From Paracoccus benzoatiresistens (lineage in GTDB: Bacteria > Pseudomonadota > Alphaproteobacteria > Rhodobacterales > Rhodobacteraceae), in NCBI RefSeq assembly GCF_026913015.1, contig NZ_JAPTYD010000018.1:1-64000 (forward strand): 64,000 nt of DNA. Direction: 5' to 3'. Both the position numbers and the translations under genes were made by a program. The notes under the pieces were generated by a model, which saw nothing but the letters and a program-made list of their open reading frames with translations, made no database searches and was not told where the DNA came from. The first letter of the stretch is position 1. Every line of letters starts with the position of its first letter. Below, in pieces: positions 25,632-34,789 of the stretch.

Positions 25632-28600
25632 TTACGCGCCAACCAGCAGGTCGTCGTATCTGAACGTGAGATTGTCGATGCAGACTCCCTCGCCGCGCAC
25701 CTGGATCACGTCGTCGGGGCCGCAGGGATTGTCCAGGTAGACGACAGCCTTCTTGCCCCACATCTTGATCTCGTCGATCGTGACGCCCGCGGCCAGCGAG
25801 ATGCTGTCTATCCCGACCTCGAAGTCGGTGATGGTGCTGCGGGTGCGGACGCCGTCATGGACCTCAAAGCCGAAGAAGAACGTGTCCGCCCCCTCGCCGC
25901 CGGTGAGCCGGTCGGATTTTCCGCCCGCGCCGACCAGCAGGTCGTCGCCGTCGGTGCCGACCAGGCGGTCGCGCCCCGCCGTGCCCATCACCACGTTCAG
26001 CGACGGCGTGTCGTCCAGGCTGGTCACCGTCAGGTTGTCGAATTGAAGCCCGGTGCTGGCATAGCTGTAGAGCGCCACGCCGCCCTTGTCGAAGGCCGTG
26101 TCGGTGACCAGGAATTCGAAGATCTCGGTCCCGTCCACGCTGACCGACAGGCGGTCGCCCTTCGGCCTCGACCCGCAGGCGCATGGACTCGTCCTGGGCA
26201 TAGTTGTGCCAGCCCCGCGCCAAAACGGTCTCGTAGCCGTCCTCGACAAGGATGATCTGGGCCAACCCGGCCTGATCGTCCAGTTCGACCTTGTAGTGGT
26301 GCTGGTCGTCCACATAGCGGACCAGAACCTCCAGGGCGTCGTCGTCCGAGGGCGTGACATCGACCTCGACCGCGTAGTCGATCCAGTCCTCGCCGCCCTT
26401 GACCAGGGAATGGGTTCCGTCGCGCATGATATAGGCGCCTTCGCCGCCCTTGGACCAGGCATCCCAGCCAGGCTCCTGCTGGCCGCCGCCGATGTTGCTG
26501 TCCTGAACCAGCGCGTCGTCTGCAATCCGCCAGTCGGACGGGCCGTTGGTGCCGTCGTCAACGATGGTGTAGCGCTTCAGCGAGCCGCTGAAGTCGTCTG
26601 CGAACATCAGCTTGTCGCGGCCGGTCACCTGCAGATCGATCCGGTCCTGCGACATGTTGCCGTTCACGTCCGTGACCCGCAGCGTGACCTGCGAGGCGCC
26701 CACGGGGGCGTCGATCACCGCGTCCCGGCCGGTCGCCACGACCTTGTCGCCAGTCAGCCAGTCATAGCTGGCGACGGCAACCGGGCTGATGGTGGCGGCT
26801 GCCGTCACGGGGATGCCTTCGCGGCCGTTGCCGTCCAGGTCCGTGGCCGTGTGCTGGCCCAGGGCACGCGCCGACAGGACCTGCCCGTTGACCGAGACCT
26901 CGTCAAAGGACGCGCGGCTGATCGAGCGGCTGAGCACGCCCACCGTACCGCCTTCCAGCGGATCGCTGTCGATCACCGGCCCGTCGAGCAACTGGTCGTC
27001 CAGCGTCACGATGATGCCGCGGTCGCTGACGGCGATGCGCAGATCCTGCTCGGCATGGTGGCGATAGGCGCCGCTTTCCTGCGCCAGAACCGTGCGCTGG
27101 CCGCTTTCGACGCGGACAAGCTGGCGGGTGAAGGTCTGCTGGTCGATCGACAGTTCGTAGTGGTTATTCTCGTCCTGCCAATAGAACACCGCGCCGATGG
27201 TATCGTCATCGGCGGGATGCACGACCATGTCGAAGACGTAGTCCGACCAGTCGCCGGCATCGTCGTTGCCATAAACCAGCACCTCGTTCGCGCCGTCGGT
27301 CTGGGCATACAGCGCGGCCTCTCCCTGCCGTCGGGGTTGCCGAAGACCGAGCCCTTCAGCTTGAAGGAGCCCAGGTCATCCGTGGGAACCTGGGTGCCGA
27401 TGTCGGCCAGCATGACATCCGCGCTGGTCTCGATCGGCCCGCGCGACGCGGCAGGGGTGGTCCAGCCCTGCGCGATTCCGTCGTCGAAGGTTTCGGTCAG
27501 CAGGTGACGCGGGCCTTCGACGATGACGGTCTTTTCGTCGCGGCTGACATTCCCGTGCTCGTCTGCGACTTCCAGCACCAGCCGGTTTGTGCCCTGGCCA
27601 AGCTCGACCGCCAGCAAGGGCGTGTCGCCTTGCCCAGCAGGCCGCCTTGTGCGTCATACCAGGAATAGGTCAGCGCGCGGCCGTCACCCGGCAGGATCGT
27701 GCCCGAGGCGTCCAGGGTCAGCTCTGCCAGCCCGTCAGCACCGGCCTTGATGGTCAGATCCTCGCCCGCTTTGGCGATGCCGATCTGCTTCGGCGCACCG
27801 ATGCCCGCGTTCTCGAAGGTTTCCTGATGGTCCACACGCTCGAAGAACTTGTCGAGATCGGCGAACTTGGTGTGCGTGGTGATGTGGTCGTTGTCGGGGT
27901 CGATCACGATGATGCGGAACGCACCGTTGCCGGCCCGGTCGCCAAGCGAAGGATCGCCCGCGCCGGTGATCTCTCCCGAGATGCCGTTCTGGTAGTTGAC
28001 GAAGACCTGGTGAAGATTGTTGCCGCCAGCGGTTTGACTGACCACCGTTTCGGCACCGTCCAGGAAGTTGTGGCCGCCGAAGGTGAAGCTGATGTTGGGA
28101 TACTTCGACGCCAGTTCGCGATACATGTCCTCGCCGTCGTTGACGTTGCGGGCGTCGTCACGGATGCCATAGCTCCAGGCTCCGTTCTCTCCGGTCAGAT
28201 CCTCCGTGGTGGGGTCGACGCGCTTGTCGCCGCCGTTCCGTGCATGGGTGTTCAGGATGACGCGATGGTCCAGATGGCCCTCGATCACCTCGCCCGCGCA
28301 ACGCAGCACATCGTCAGGGGCGCCGAACTCCAAGCTGAGGATCAGCCAGTCCTGGCCGTCCGGGCTGATGAAGGTATTGTAAGTGTTGCGCAGCGAAGGT
28401 TGGTCGTATCCGTCATAGGTGCCATCCGTGCCAAGCTGTTCCGGCGTGAAGTAATCGTCGATCTTCGAGGAAAAGTCCTGCGCGTGGCCGTCGTCGCCCA
28501 TGTCGTGGTTTCCCACCGCCAGCGTATAGCCGATGACGCCGTCCATATGGCTCCAGGCATCGGTGGCGATCTGCCACTGGCTGTCGAAGTTGTTGTCGGT

Positions 28601-28995
28601 GACGTCGCCGACCTGCAGCACATGGGCAATGCCAAGCGCGTCCTTGTGGTCGGCGATGTGCTGGATCATCTCGCCGAACATGGCCCGGATCTCGGGTCCG
28701 ACGTTGAGGTGTAGCTTTGCGTGTCGGGCACCGCGATGATGCTGTAGGCATTCTCTCCGGCGACGATGGCGCGGAAGTGGTCGGTGAGGGTGTTGCCGGT
28801 CGCATCCTTGAAGGTCAGCACAAAGTCGGCATGGCCCAGGGCACCGGGCGCGACGGTCAGCACGCCGTCCTTGATCGTGGCGGACGCCTTGTCCCCATCC
28901 GAGGTCGTGATGTGAAAGTCGGTCGCATCGGGATAGAGTTCGCTCAGGTCAAAGGTTGACGTCGCATTCTGCCGCAGCAGGAAATCCATCATCAT
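25632..28995 (-). pseudogene. RTX-tailed calcineurin-like metallophosphoesterase, interrupted by four small indels
   Basis: Reading in order through four frame changes gives one protein of about 1120 residues. A short N-terminal domain is followed by a metallophosphoesterase domain (IIAVPDTQSYT, QVGDVTDNNFDSQW, LAVGNHDMGDD, VILNTHARNGG, FTFGGHN). Then come Ig-like and repeated concanavalin-like modules (FYWQDENNHYELSIDQQTF; VRYVDDQHHYKVELDDQAG) and a C-terminal RTX block (RLVGTDGDDLLVGAGG, RLTGGEGADTFFFGF). Frame changes lie near 28706, 27630, 27325 and 26160, each explained by one or two bases, mostly in G or C runs. It is either a recent pseudogene or an assembly with local indel errors. 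When intact it would be a type I-secreted phosphatase or nucleotidase. Confidence 0.85.
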
Positions 28996-29428
28996 CGGTG
29001 TTCGTCCCTTGGTAAGACGTGCCGGTCATGGCTCGGCACTGCGAAACAACGATGCACGGCCCCCGGATGACGGCGCCGCACACGCTATGCCGCGGCTTTC
29101 TGAGGTGAGGGTTCCCCGAGGACAAGTTCATTCTGTGGCGGAATAGTTAATTGGGACCGAAGCAATGTGCGGCCTCAAACCGCTTATCAACGACGGCGAC
29201 AAGTTCGGCGTCCGTGAGCGCATTCCGTGGCAAATGCCGCCCGACAAGCTCCGCTGTTCCGGCGTGACGCTGCCGGCGCCGGGCGTCCCCCCGACTAGAA
29301 GCAGGCCGTTGCCCAGGAATGTGCCGCAAGCTTGGCCGGGCCCAGGACCATGTGCCCAGCCTAGCCCAGAGGTGTTTTCGGATGATCGATTGGGGCTTTC
29401 GTGAACCACGCAGGCGTATGACCTGAAC
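28996..29428. other. Intergenic stretch with no recognised gene
   Basis: About 430 bases between the phosphoesterase start and the end of the ATP-grasp gene, both on the minus strand. Short open frames exist on both strands, but none shows a domain or a convincing start. Confidence 0.45.
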
Positions 29429-31345
29429 TCATACTGCAAGCGTTTTTCCAGAAGCATGGCGTCCAGCCGAGGATTCCAAGGATAGCCCCAGTGCGTCGGC
29501 GGCGCGTTCCGTGACGGCGGGATCGTTTCCCATCAGGACCGCATCCCCGGCGACCCTCTCCAGGGTGCGGCGCACGGCCTGGGCCCGCCGGCCCAGGTCC
29601 GACGGCATCACGGCGGCTGCAACGCGCGGCAGCCCAAGCCCCCGCTCCAGCAGTTGACGAGGCGTCAGCACGATCAGCGCGGCGTCAATGTCGTCGGACT
29701 GGAACAAGTCCGCCGCCGTCTCGAGCGCCTGACTGCATGGCGCCAGCCCGGTGGCCTTGCCCACCACCCCCAGCCTGCAACCGGCGCCCCCCGCCAGCGT
29801 CTCCAGCGTTTGGCGCATCCTTGCGGTCGCCTCGGGCGCGCCCACCAGCGCCACGACGGGCAGGCCACGATGGTCACCCTCGCCGACCAGGGCATTGAAG
29901 AGGCCTTCCAGGATGGCGCCACGCCGCTCTTGGGGGGCGGACATGATCTGGGGATACACGCCTGGCCGGCTGTTGACCTCGCAGATCGCGCCGCCGGTCT
30001 CCTGCCAGGGGCGGGTGAAGTCGGTGGAAAGGAAATCGATGCCGCAGACGTCCAGGCGCAGCCTGCGCGCCGCGGCCTCGGCAACCTGGCGGATCGACGG
30101 ATGAACCTTGTCCGTCACATCCAGCGGCGTTCCGCCGCGGGAAAGATTGGACTCGCGCCGCAGGAAAACCTTCTGCCCTGCTTCGGGGACCGCATCCACC
30201 GTGAGTCCCTGCTGAGCCAACACGGCAAGCGCATCCTCGTCCAGCTTGATCGGCTTCGTGAGCCAGTGCGCGCCCTTCAGTGATGTGTCACGCTCGGGGC
30301 GCCTGTTTTCCTTCCCGACCAGCTCCGCGACGCTGCGGGTCCCGTCGCCCGTGACCTGCGCCGGCTGGCGGTTCATCGCCGCCAGGAACTTGCCGCCTGC
30401 AACCAGCAGACGCACCTCGTCGCCCTGGATCAGCGTCTCGATCACGGCCTTGCCCGAGTGGCTGACGGCGCGGGCAAAGGCCTTGCGCATTTCGGCCTCG
30501 TTCGACACGCCGATCGTGACGTCCCGGCCCATGTTGCCGTCGAAGGGCTTGACCACAAGCGGATATCCCAGTTCCCGCGCGGCGGCGAGGGCCGCCTCTT
30601 CGGTACGGGCGGTGCGCTGCCCTGCGACCGGCAGCCCGGCATCGGCCAGCAGCCGGTTGGCCATGCCCTTGTCCTTGGCCATTTGTGCGCCAATCGCACT
30701 GATCAGCGTCGATTCTGCTCCCTTCAGGACGCGGGCGTAGCGGCCCAGGCCGATCCGCACATATCCGGAGCGTCCGAGGACCTGCCAGGGAATGCCCCGT
30801 TCGCCCGCTGTCTGGGCCAGAAGCAGCGAATTGCCCGGAGGGGTGACGGGCAGTGTCGTTCTCAGGAAGCCGCGCAGCACGCCTCGCACCGTTCTGCGCA
30901 GTTGAGGGACCTCGATACCGTCCACCAGCGCCTGGACGACCGCAAAACCCGCTTGCGCGGCCGGCAGGCCGATCCGCGCATCCGTCGTCTGGAAAATGGC
31001 CGTGCCCTGCGCCTGCCGCCAAACTGAAGCCCCCTCCGCCGCATCCGCAGCTTCCGCCGGGCGATAGCCACAGTAGGTCACCGGCCATCCGGCAAAGCGC
31101 TGCACGATCACGGCCATCACCTCGGCCACGGCGGCTGCGTGCCAGCCGGTCTCGGACCGCCGGAGGCGGCGCCAGCCCGCAAAGTCCACAACCGCGGGGC
31201 GCATGAAGGCCGTCGCGCGACGCAGGTTCGCGATTGCCTGGGGATCGACGATCCGACCGGCCGCCCCGGCGAAGGTCGCGCGCATCACGGCATTGCGGCT
31301 ATGGGCATTGCCGGGAAGCAGGAAACTGCTCTGGTCGATCTGCAT
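29429..31345 (-). CDS. Cyanophycin-synthetase-like ATP-grasp ligase with degenerate C-terminal domain
   Basis: 638 residues; ATG at 31345 with a strong GGAGG six bases upstream. Residues about 230-500 form a CphA-type ATP-grasp domain: DKGMANRLLADAGLPVAGQR, YPLVVKPFDGNMGRDVTIGV, DEVRLLVAGGKFLAAMNRQP, CGIDFLSTDFTRPW and ICEVNSRPGVYPQ. The N-terminal 230 residues resemble the CphA leader domain. The C-terminal 140 residues (LPVVALVGAPEATARMRQTL) sit where CphA has its Mur-ligase domain but lack a GTNGKTT P-loop, so only one ATP site remains. It probably ligates an amino acid or makes a short peptide rather than full cyanophycin. No cyanophycinase is nearby. Confidence 0.78.
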   Translation of the reverse strand: MQIDQSSFLLPGNAHSRNAVMRATFAGAAGRIVDPQAIANLRRATAFMRPAVVDFAGWRRLRRSETGWHAAAVAEVMAVIVQRFAGWPVTYCGYRPAEAADAAEGASVWRQAQGTAIFQTTDARIGLPAAQAGFAVVQALVDGIEVPQLRRTVRGVLRGFLRTTLPVTPPGNSLLLAQTAGERGIPWQVLGRSGYVRIGLGRYARVLKGAESTLISAIGAQMAKDKGMANRLLADAGLPVAGQRTARTEEAALAAARELGYPLVVKPFDGNMGRDVTIGVSNEAEMRKAFARAVSHSGKAVIETLIQGDEVRLLVAGGKFLAAMNRQPAQVTGDGTRSVAELVGKENRRPERDTSLKGAHWLTKPIKLDEDALAVLAQQGLTVDAVPEAGQKVFLRRESNLSRGGTPLDVTDKVHPSIRQVAEAAARRLRLDVCGIDFLSTDFTRPWQETGGAICEVNSRPGVYPQIMSAPQERRGAILEGLFNALVGEGDHRGLPVVALVGAPEATARMRQTLETLAGGAGCRLGVVGKATGLAPCSQALETAADLFQSDDIDAALIVLTPRQLLERGLGLPRVAAAVMPSDLGRRAQAVRRTLERVAGDAVLMGNDPAVTERAADALGLSLESSAGRHASGKTLAV

Positions 31346-31419
31346 GTTGATCCTCCGTCGGCGGAGCGGCTTCAACTGCGTCTGTAGGCTTGGCCTGCCC
31401 CAAGGGGGTCTTTTTTTAA

Positions 31420-31440
31420 TCCGGGAGAATCTCTCCCGGA
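31420..31440. promoter_or_regulatory. Perfect inverted repeat upstream of the ATP-grasp gene
   Basis: TCCGGGAGA, a three-base centre (ATC), and its exact inverse TCTCCCGGA. It lies 75-95 bases upstream of the ATP-grasp start. A run of seven T on the plus strand lies on the gene side, so the transcript of that gene would carry A residues there; it does not look like a terminator for either flank. An operator or a 5'-leader hairpin is possible. Confidence 0.4.
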
Positions 31441-31631
31441 TCAAGCTTTTTGAGCATCCATTTGATGGGGGCATTGGCGGTCTGAGCCTTCCAAGGGATC
31501 TTCCAGGAGGTTCTGGCCCGAGGTGTCGCCGGGGCGCAGCAGAATGGGCAGGCGGAGGGATCGCTGACCTGCCACGGGTTTCATCCGGTTGCGCCGCTCG
31601 CAGCGGAGGGCGAGGCGGCGGGAAGACGGCA

Positions 31632-31645
31632 TTGACGCCGGTCAA
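31632..31645 (+). promoter_or_regulatory. FNR/CRP-family binding box (TTGA-N6-TCAA)
   Basis: TTGACGCCGGTCAA matches the TTGA-N6-TCAA consensus of FNR-type regulators such as FnrP/NNR in Paracoccus and is a perfect inverted repeat extending to 18 bp (31630-31647). Its centre is 71 bases before the DUF2267 ATG at 31710, so activation from a -41.5 site would put the transcript start near 31680. Confidence 0.55.
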
Positions 31646-31709
31646 TGCCCCTTGGCAGCAGCAGAGATACCTTCTGAGAATGACACTCGCCAAGCTTGAA
31701 GGTGTTCCC

Positions 31710-32132
31710 ATGGCCGTCACGGGCATTTCTACCCTCGATCACGCACCCCAGGTCTTTGCCGAATGGCTCAACGAGTTGTGCGCCGATCTTGGATGGGAAA
31801 AGCCGCGCGCAAACCTGCTCCTGAGCGAGACGCTCCATGCCGTGCGTGATTTCCTGACGGTGGACGAGGCGGCGGATCTTGCGGCCCAGCTTCCGGTCCT
31901 TGTCCGGGGCGTATTCTTTGAAGGCTGGGATCCATCCCGCACCCCCGTCAAGCCGCGCAACAAGGCCGACCTTCTGGCCCGTGTCGAGGCACGCTTCCAG
32001 AGGGAGCCCCTGGAGGATTCCGAACGGGCCGTCGCGGCAGTGTTCGATCTGCTGCGGCGCCATATCTCCTGGGGCGAACTCGAGCAGGTCAAGCATGCGA
32101 TGCGCAAGTCGATACAGGAGCTTTGGGACTAG
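31710..32132 (+). CDS. DUF2267 protein
   Basis: 140 residues. Matches the DUF2267 pattern: LSETLHAVRDFLTVDEAADL, then LPVLVRGVFFEGWDPSRTP, then AAVFDLLRRHISWGELEQVK and a final LW. The family is small, all-helical and soluble, of unknown function, and is often found among oxygen-limitation or universal-stress genes. The ATG at 31710 with GAAGG upstream is preferred; an in-frame ATG at 31680 would coincide with the transcript start expected from the FNR-type box at 31632. It stands alone before a LacI gene in the same direction. Confidence 0.85.
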   Translation: MAVTGISTLDHAPQVFAEWLNELCADLGWEKPRANLLLSETLHAVRDFLTVDEAADLAAQLPVLVRGVFFEGWDPSRTPVKPRNKADLLARVEARFQREPLEDSERAVAAVFDLLRRHISWGELEQVKHAMRKSIQELWD

Positions 32133-32311
32133 GTTGGGAAGGTGAAAAGGCTGATTGCCCGTATCGCGGCAGGCCTGGGCAATCTTCATTCTTGTGCGAA
32201 GTTTCCTCACGTCGGCCGTCGAGACAGCGCGGGCTAGGACTTTCATCGGCCACATGTGCCGCAGCTTCCAGATGGACTCGTGGATCCCCGGTCCTTCACC
32301 GCCGATCCATC

Positions 32312-32347
32312 GCATGCTTGACAGCATGCCCTGCCTCCTGCCCATAA
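32312..32347 (+). promoter_or_regulatory. Promoter with palindrome over the -35 box, upstream of lacI-type gene
   Basis: GCATGC-TTGACA-GCATGC (32312-32329) places a consensus -35 hexamer between two inverted GCATGC arms. After 17 bases CCCATA (32341-32346) is a weak -10. GGAGG follows at 32361 and the LacI ATG at 32370. The palindrome could be an operator for this gene. It does not resemble the operator in front of the downstream operon. Confidence 0.4.
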
Positions 32348-32369
32348 CGCAGGTCACACAGGAGGCGTG

Positions 32370-33377
32370 ATGCAGCAGAAACGGGTGACCCTCGAGGAGA
32401 TTGCGCAGGCCGCAGGCGTTTCGCGGGCAACCGTGTCCCTGGTCGTTCGCAAGTCGCCGCTGGTTGCCGGACATACCCGCGAGAGGGTCGAGCAGATCAT
32501 GGCCCAGATGGACTATGTCCGCGACATCGGTGCGGCGCGGCTGCGCAACAGGTCCAGCCAGACAATTGGCGTCATCGTCCCGAACCTGGTGAACTCTTTC
32601 TTCACGGAATTCCTGTCCGGCGTCGAGGAGGTGATGGCCCGGGACGACCGGGTCGTCCTGCTTGCCAACAGCCATGACGATCCTCGGCGGCAGGACGAGA
32701 TATTGCAACGGTTTCGCGGACACGGGGTCGATGGGGTCATCCTGTGCCCCGCCGTGGGTACGGGCCCCGAGCTGCCGGGCCGGATCGCGGGTTGGGGGAT
32801 GCCGCTGGTGCAGGCGCTGCGCGAGGTCGGGCCCCCGACCGACTTTGCCGGGGCGGATTACATCACCGCGGTCGGGCTGGCGATGCGGCATCTGGTCGAA
32901 CAAGGGCACCGCCGCGTGGCCTTTCTGTCCGTCAGCGCCCGGACTTCGGCACGGGAGGAGCGGCTGACAGGCTATGCCCGCGCCCTGGCGGAAACCGGGG
33001 TCGAGGATGCGGGTATCGTCGAGGCCGATCTGACCTGGGAAGGGGCGGCGCAATCAGCGGCGCAGATCCTTGCCCTGCACACGCGCCCGGATGCGGTGCT
33101 GTGCTTCAACGACGTCTTGGCTGCGGGGCTGATGGCCGGATTGCGTCGCGCGGGCTGCGAGCCGGGGCGTGATCTGGCGGTGGTCGGACTGGACGATCTG
33201 CCGCTGGCCGAACTGACCTATCCGCCCCTGACCAGCGTCGCCATGGATGCGCCGGGTATCGGGCGCAAGGCCGCGCGCCTTCTGGCCCGCAGGCTGGCCG
33301 ACGACGCCGCGCCGCCTGAACGGGACATCGTCGTTCCGCGGCTGGTTGTCAGGGACAGCAGTCCGCAAAAGGTTTGA
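32370..33377 (+). CDS. LacI-family transcriptional regulator
   Basis: 335 residues. The LacI helix-turn-helix and hinge occupy about 1-60 (VTLEEIAQAAGVSRATVSLV, then YVRDIGAARLRNRSSQTIGV). The sugar-binding-like domain follows (IVPNLVNSFFTEFLSGVEEV, then AVVGLDDLPLAELTYPPLTS). The ATG at 32370 has GGAGG five bases upstream. Its stop codon is embedded in the TTGACA of the next promoter, and a palindrome overlaps that promoter's -10, so it most likely represses the transporter/catabolic operon that follows, relieved by a pathway metabolite. Confidence 0.92.
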   Translation: MQQKRVTLEEIAQAAGVSRATVSLVVRKSPLVAGHTRERVEQIMAQMDYVRDIGAARLRNRSSQTIGVIVPNLVNSFFTEFLSGVEEVMARDDRVVLLANSHDDPRRQDEILQRFRGHGVDGVILCPAVGTGPELPGRIAGWGMPLVQALREVGPPTDFAGADYITAVGLAMRHLVEQGHRRVAFLSVSARTSAREERLTGYARALAETGVEDAGIVEADLTWEGAAQSAAQILALHTRPDAVLCFNDVLAAGLMAGLRRAGCEPGRDLAVVGLDDLPLAELTYPPLTSVAMDAPGIGRKAARLLARRLADDAAPPERDIVVPRLVVRDSSPQKV

Positions 33378-33411
33378 CACCCCTGTGATTCGCATTTAGA
33401 TCGTTCTAAAT
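33374..33411 (+). promoter_or_regulatory. Promoter-operator of the amino-acid-type ABC / sugar-acid operon
   Basis: TTGACA at 33374-33379, 17 bases, then TAGATC at 33397-33402 as -10. The inverted repeat ATTTAGA-TCGT-TCTAAAT (33394-33411) covers the -10, the classic place for a repressor. The -35 overlaps the stop codon of the LacI gene upstream. GGGAGGG precedes the first ATG at 33444. LacI control is inferred from position and symmetry. Confidence 0.6.
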
Positions 33412-33443
33412 CGAGAATACGACACGTCGGCAGGGGAGGGCAG

Positions 33444-34112
33444 ATGTATCAGTTCAACTTCGGGCCTGTATTCGAGAACCTTGACCTGCTGCTGCATGGC
33501 GCATGGCTGACGGTCCGACTGTCGTTTCTGGCGATGATCCTGGGCCTGGTCGTGTCGCTGCTGGGCGCGGTCGCCAAGACCTCGGCGATCCGGCCGCTGC
33601 GCTGGTTGGTCGATGCCTATGTCGAGGTGATCCGCAACACCCCGTTCCTGATCCAGATCTTCTTCATCTTCTTCGGCCTGCCCGCAGTGGGTATCTCGAT
33701 GTCGCCGAACACCGCCGCACTGGTGGCGCTGGTGGTCAATGTGGGCGCCTACGGGACCGAGATCATCCGGGCCGGCATCGAGTCGATCCCGAAGGGCCAG
33801 ATCGAGGCGGGACGGGCGCTTGGCCTCAGCCCGGTCAACATCTTCCGCTACGTGGTCGTGGTGCCTGCATTGCGCAACATCTATCCCGCACTCACCAGCC
33901 AGTTCATCTACCTGATGCTGACCTCCAGCGTGGTGTCGGTGATCTCGGCCAACGACCTTGCCTCGGCGGGGGCCGATCTGAACGCCCGCACCTTCGCCAG
34001 CTTCGAGATCTACCTGGTCCTGACGGTGATGTATTTCCTGCTGGCGCTTGGGTTTTCCACGCTGTTCGGCGCCATCCGCCGCGTGTTCTTCACCTATCCT
34101 GCGAGCCGCTGA
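33444..34112 (+). CDS. Polar amino-acid-type ABC transporter permease (first)
   Basis: 222 residues and five or so membrane helices, in the HisM/GlnP (His/Glu/Gln/Arg/opine) group. The family landmark VEVIRNTPFLIQIFFIFFGL is complete, and the EAA loop reads GQIEAGRALGLSPVNIFRYV. It is the first gene after the operator and one base before the second permease, forming a heterodimeric channel with it. Transporters of this class also carry some opines and hydroxy- or keto-acid derivatives, relevant given the enzymes downstream. Confidence 0.9.
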   Translation: MYQFNFGPVFENLDLLLHGAWLTVRLSFLAMILGLVVSLLGAVAKTSAIRPLRWLVDAYVEVIRNTPFLIQIFFIFFGLPAVGISMSPNTAALVALVVNVGAYGTEIIRAGIESIPKGQIEAGRALGLSPVNIFRYVVVVPALRNIYPALTSQFIYLMLTSSVVSVISANDLASAGADLNARTFASFEIYLVLTVMYFLLALGFSTLFGAIRRVFFTYPASR

Positions 34113-34113
34113 C

Positions 34114-34770
34114 ATGATCCGCGAATTCTCATCCGCCGATGTGACGTTCATCGTGCTGGCAGTCCGCTGGACGCTGATCCTGTCTGCCATCGCCTTTGCG
34201 GGCGGGGCCCTGGGCGGGCTGCTGGTCGCGCTGGCGCGCACCTCGGCCAGCAAGGTTCTGCGCCGTGCCTCGGCCGGGTTCATCCAGGTCTTCCAGGGCA
34301 CGCCGCTGCTGATGCAGCTTTTCCTGGTCTATTTCGGGCTGGCGGTCATCGGGCTGCCGATCGACCCGCTGCTGGCCGCGGCCGTTGCGCTGACCCTGCA
34401 TGCAAGTGCCTACCTGGGGGAAATCTGGCGCGGCAGCATCGAGGCCGTGCCCTCGGGCCAGACCGAGGCTGCGACCGCGCTGGCGCTGTCCTATCCCCAC
34501 AGGATGCGGCATGTCGTCCTGCCGCAGGCGATGCGGATCGCGACGGCACCGACGGTCGGCTTTCTGGTGCAGCTGATCAAGGGCACCTCGCTGGCCTCGA
34601 TCATCGGCTTTACCGAACTGACGCGCGCCGGGCAGATCATCAACAATGCCACGTTCAAGCCGTTCCTGGTCTTTGGCACCGTGGCTGCGCTGTATTTCAT
34701 CCTGTGCTGGCCCCTGTCGCTGATGGCCCGCAGGCTCGAGGCGCGGATGCGCCTTGCCGTCACCCGCTGA
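34114..34770 (+). CDS. Polar amino-acid-type ABC transporter permease (second)
   Basis: 218 residues. It carries the partner landmark FIQVFQGTPLLMQLFLVYFG and EAA loop SGQTEAATALALSYPHRMRH. The ATG at 34114 lies one base after the preceding stop. It pairs with the first permease in the inner membrane. Twenty bases separate it from the binding-protein gene, which has its own GGAGGAG ribosome site. Confidence 0.9.
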   Translation: MIREFSSADVTFIVLAVRWTLILSAIAFAGGALGGLLVALARTSASKVLRRASAGFIQVFQGTPLLMQLFLVYFGLAVIGLPIDPLLAAAVALTLHASAYLGEIWRGSIEAVPSGQTEAATALALSYPHRMRHVVLPQAMRIATAPTVGFLVQLIKGTSLASIIGFTELTRAGQIINNATFKPFLVFGTVAALYFILCWPLSLMARRLEARMRLAVTR

Positions 34771-34789
34771 ATATCGAGGAGGAGAAACC

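Noticed and set aside
25632..28995. Programmed frameshifting to explain the broken phosphoesterase
   Set aside because: Four separate sites with different shifts and no slippery-heptamer plus structure pattern; mutation or sequencing error is simpler.
31441..31632. Possible 63-codon (or shorter) minus-strand gene ending at the palindrome at 31420
   Set aside because: No ribosome site, no domain, and the FNR-type box and promoter of the DUF2267 gene overlap it.
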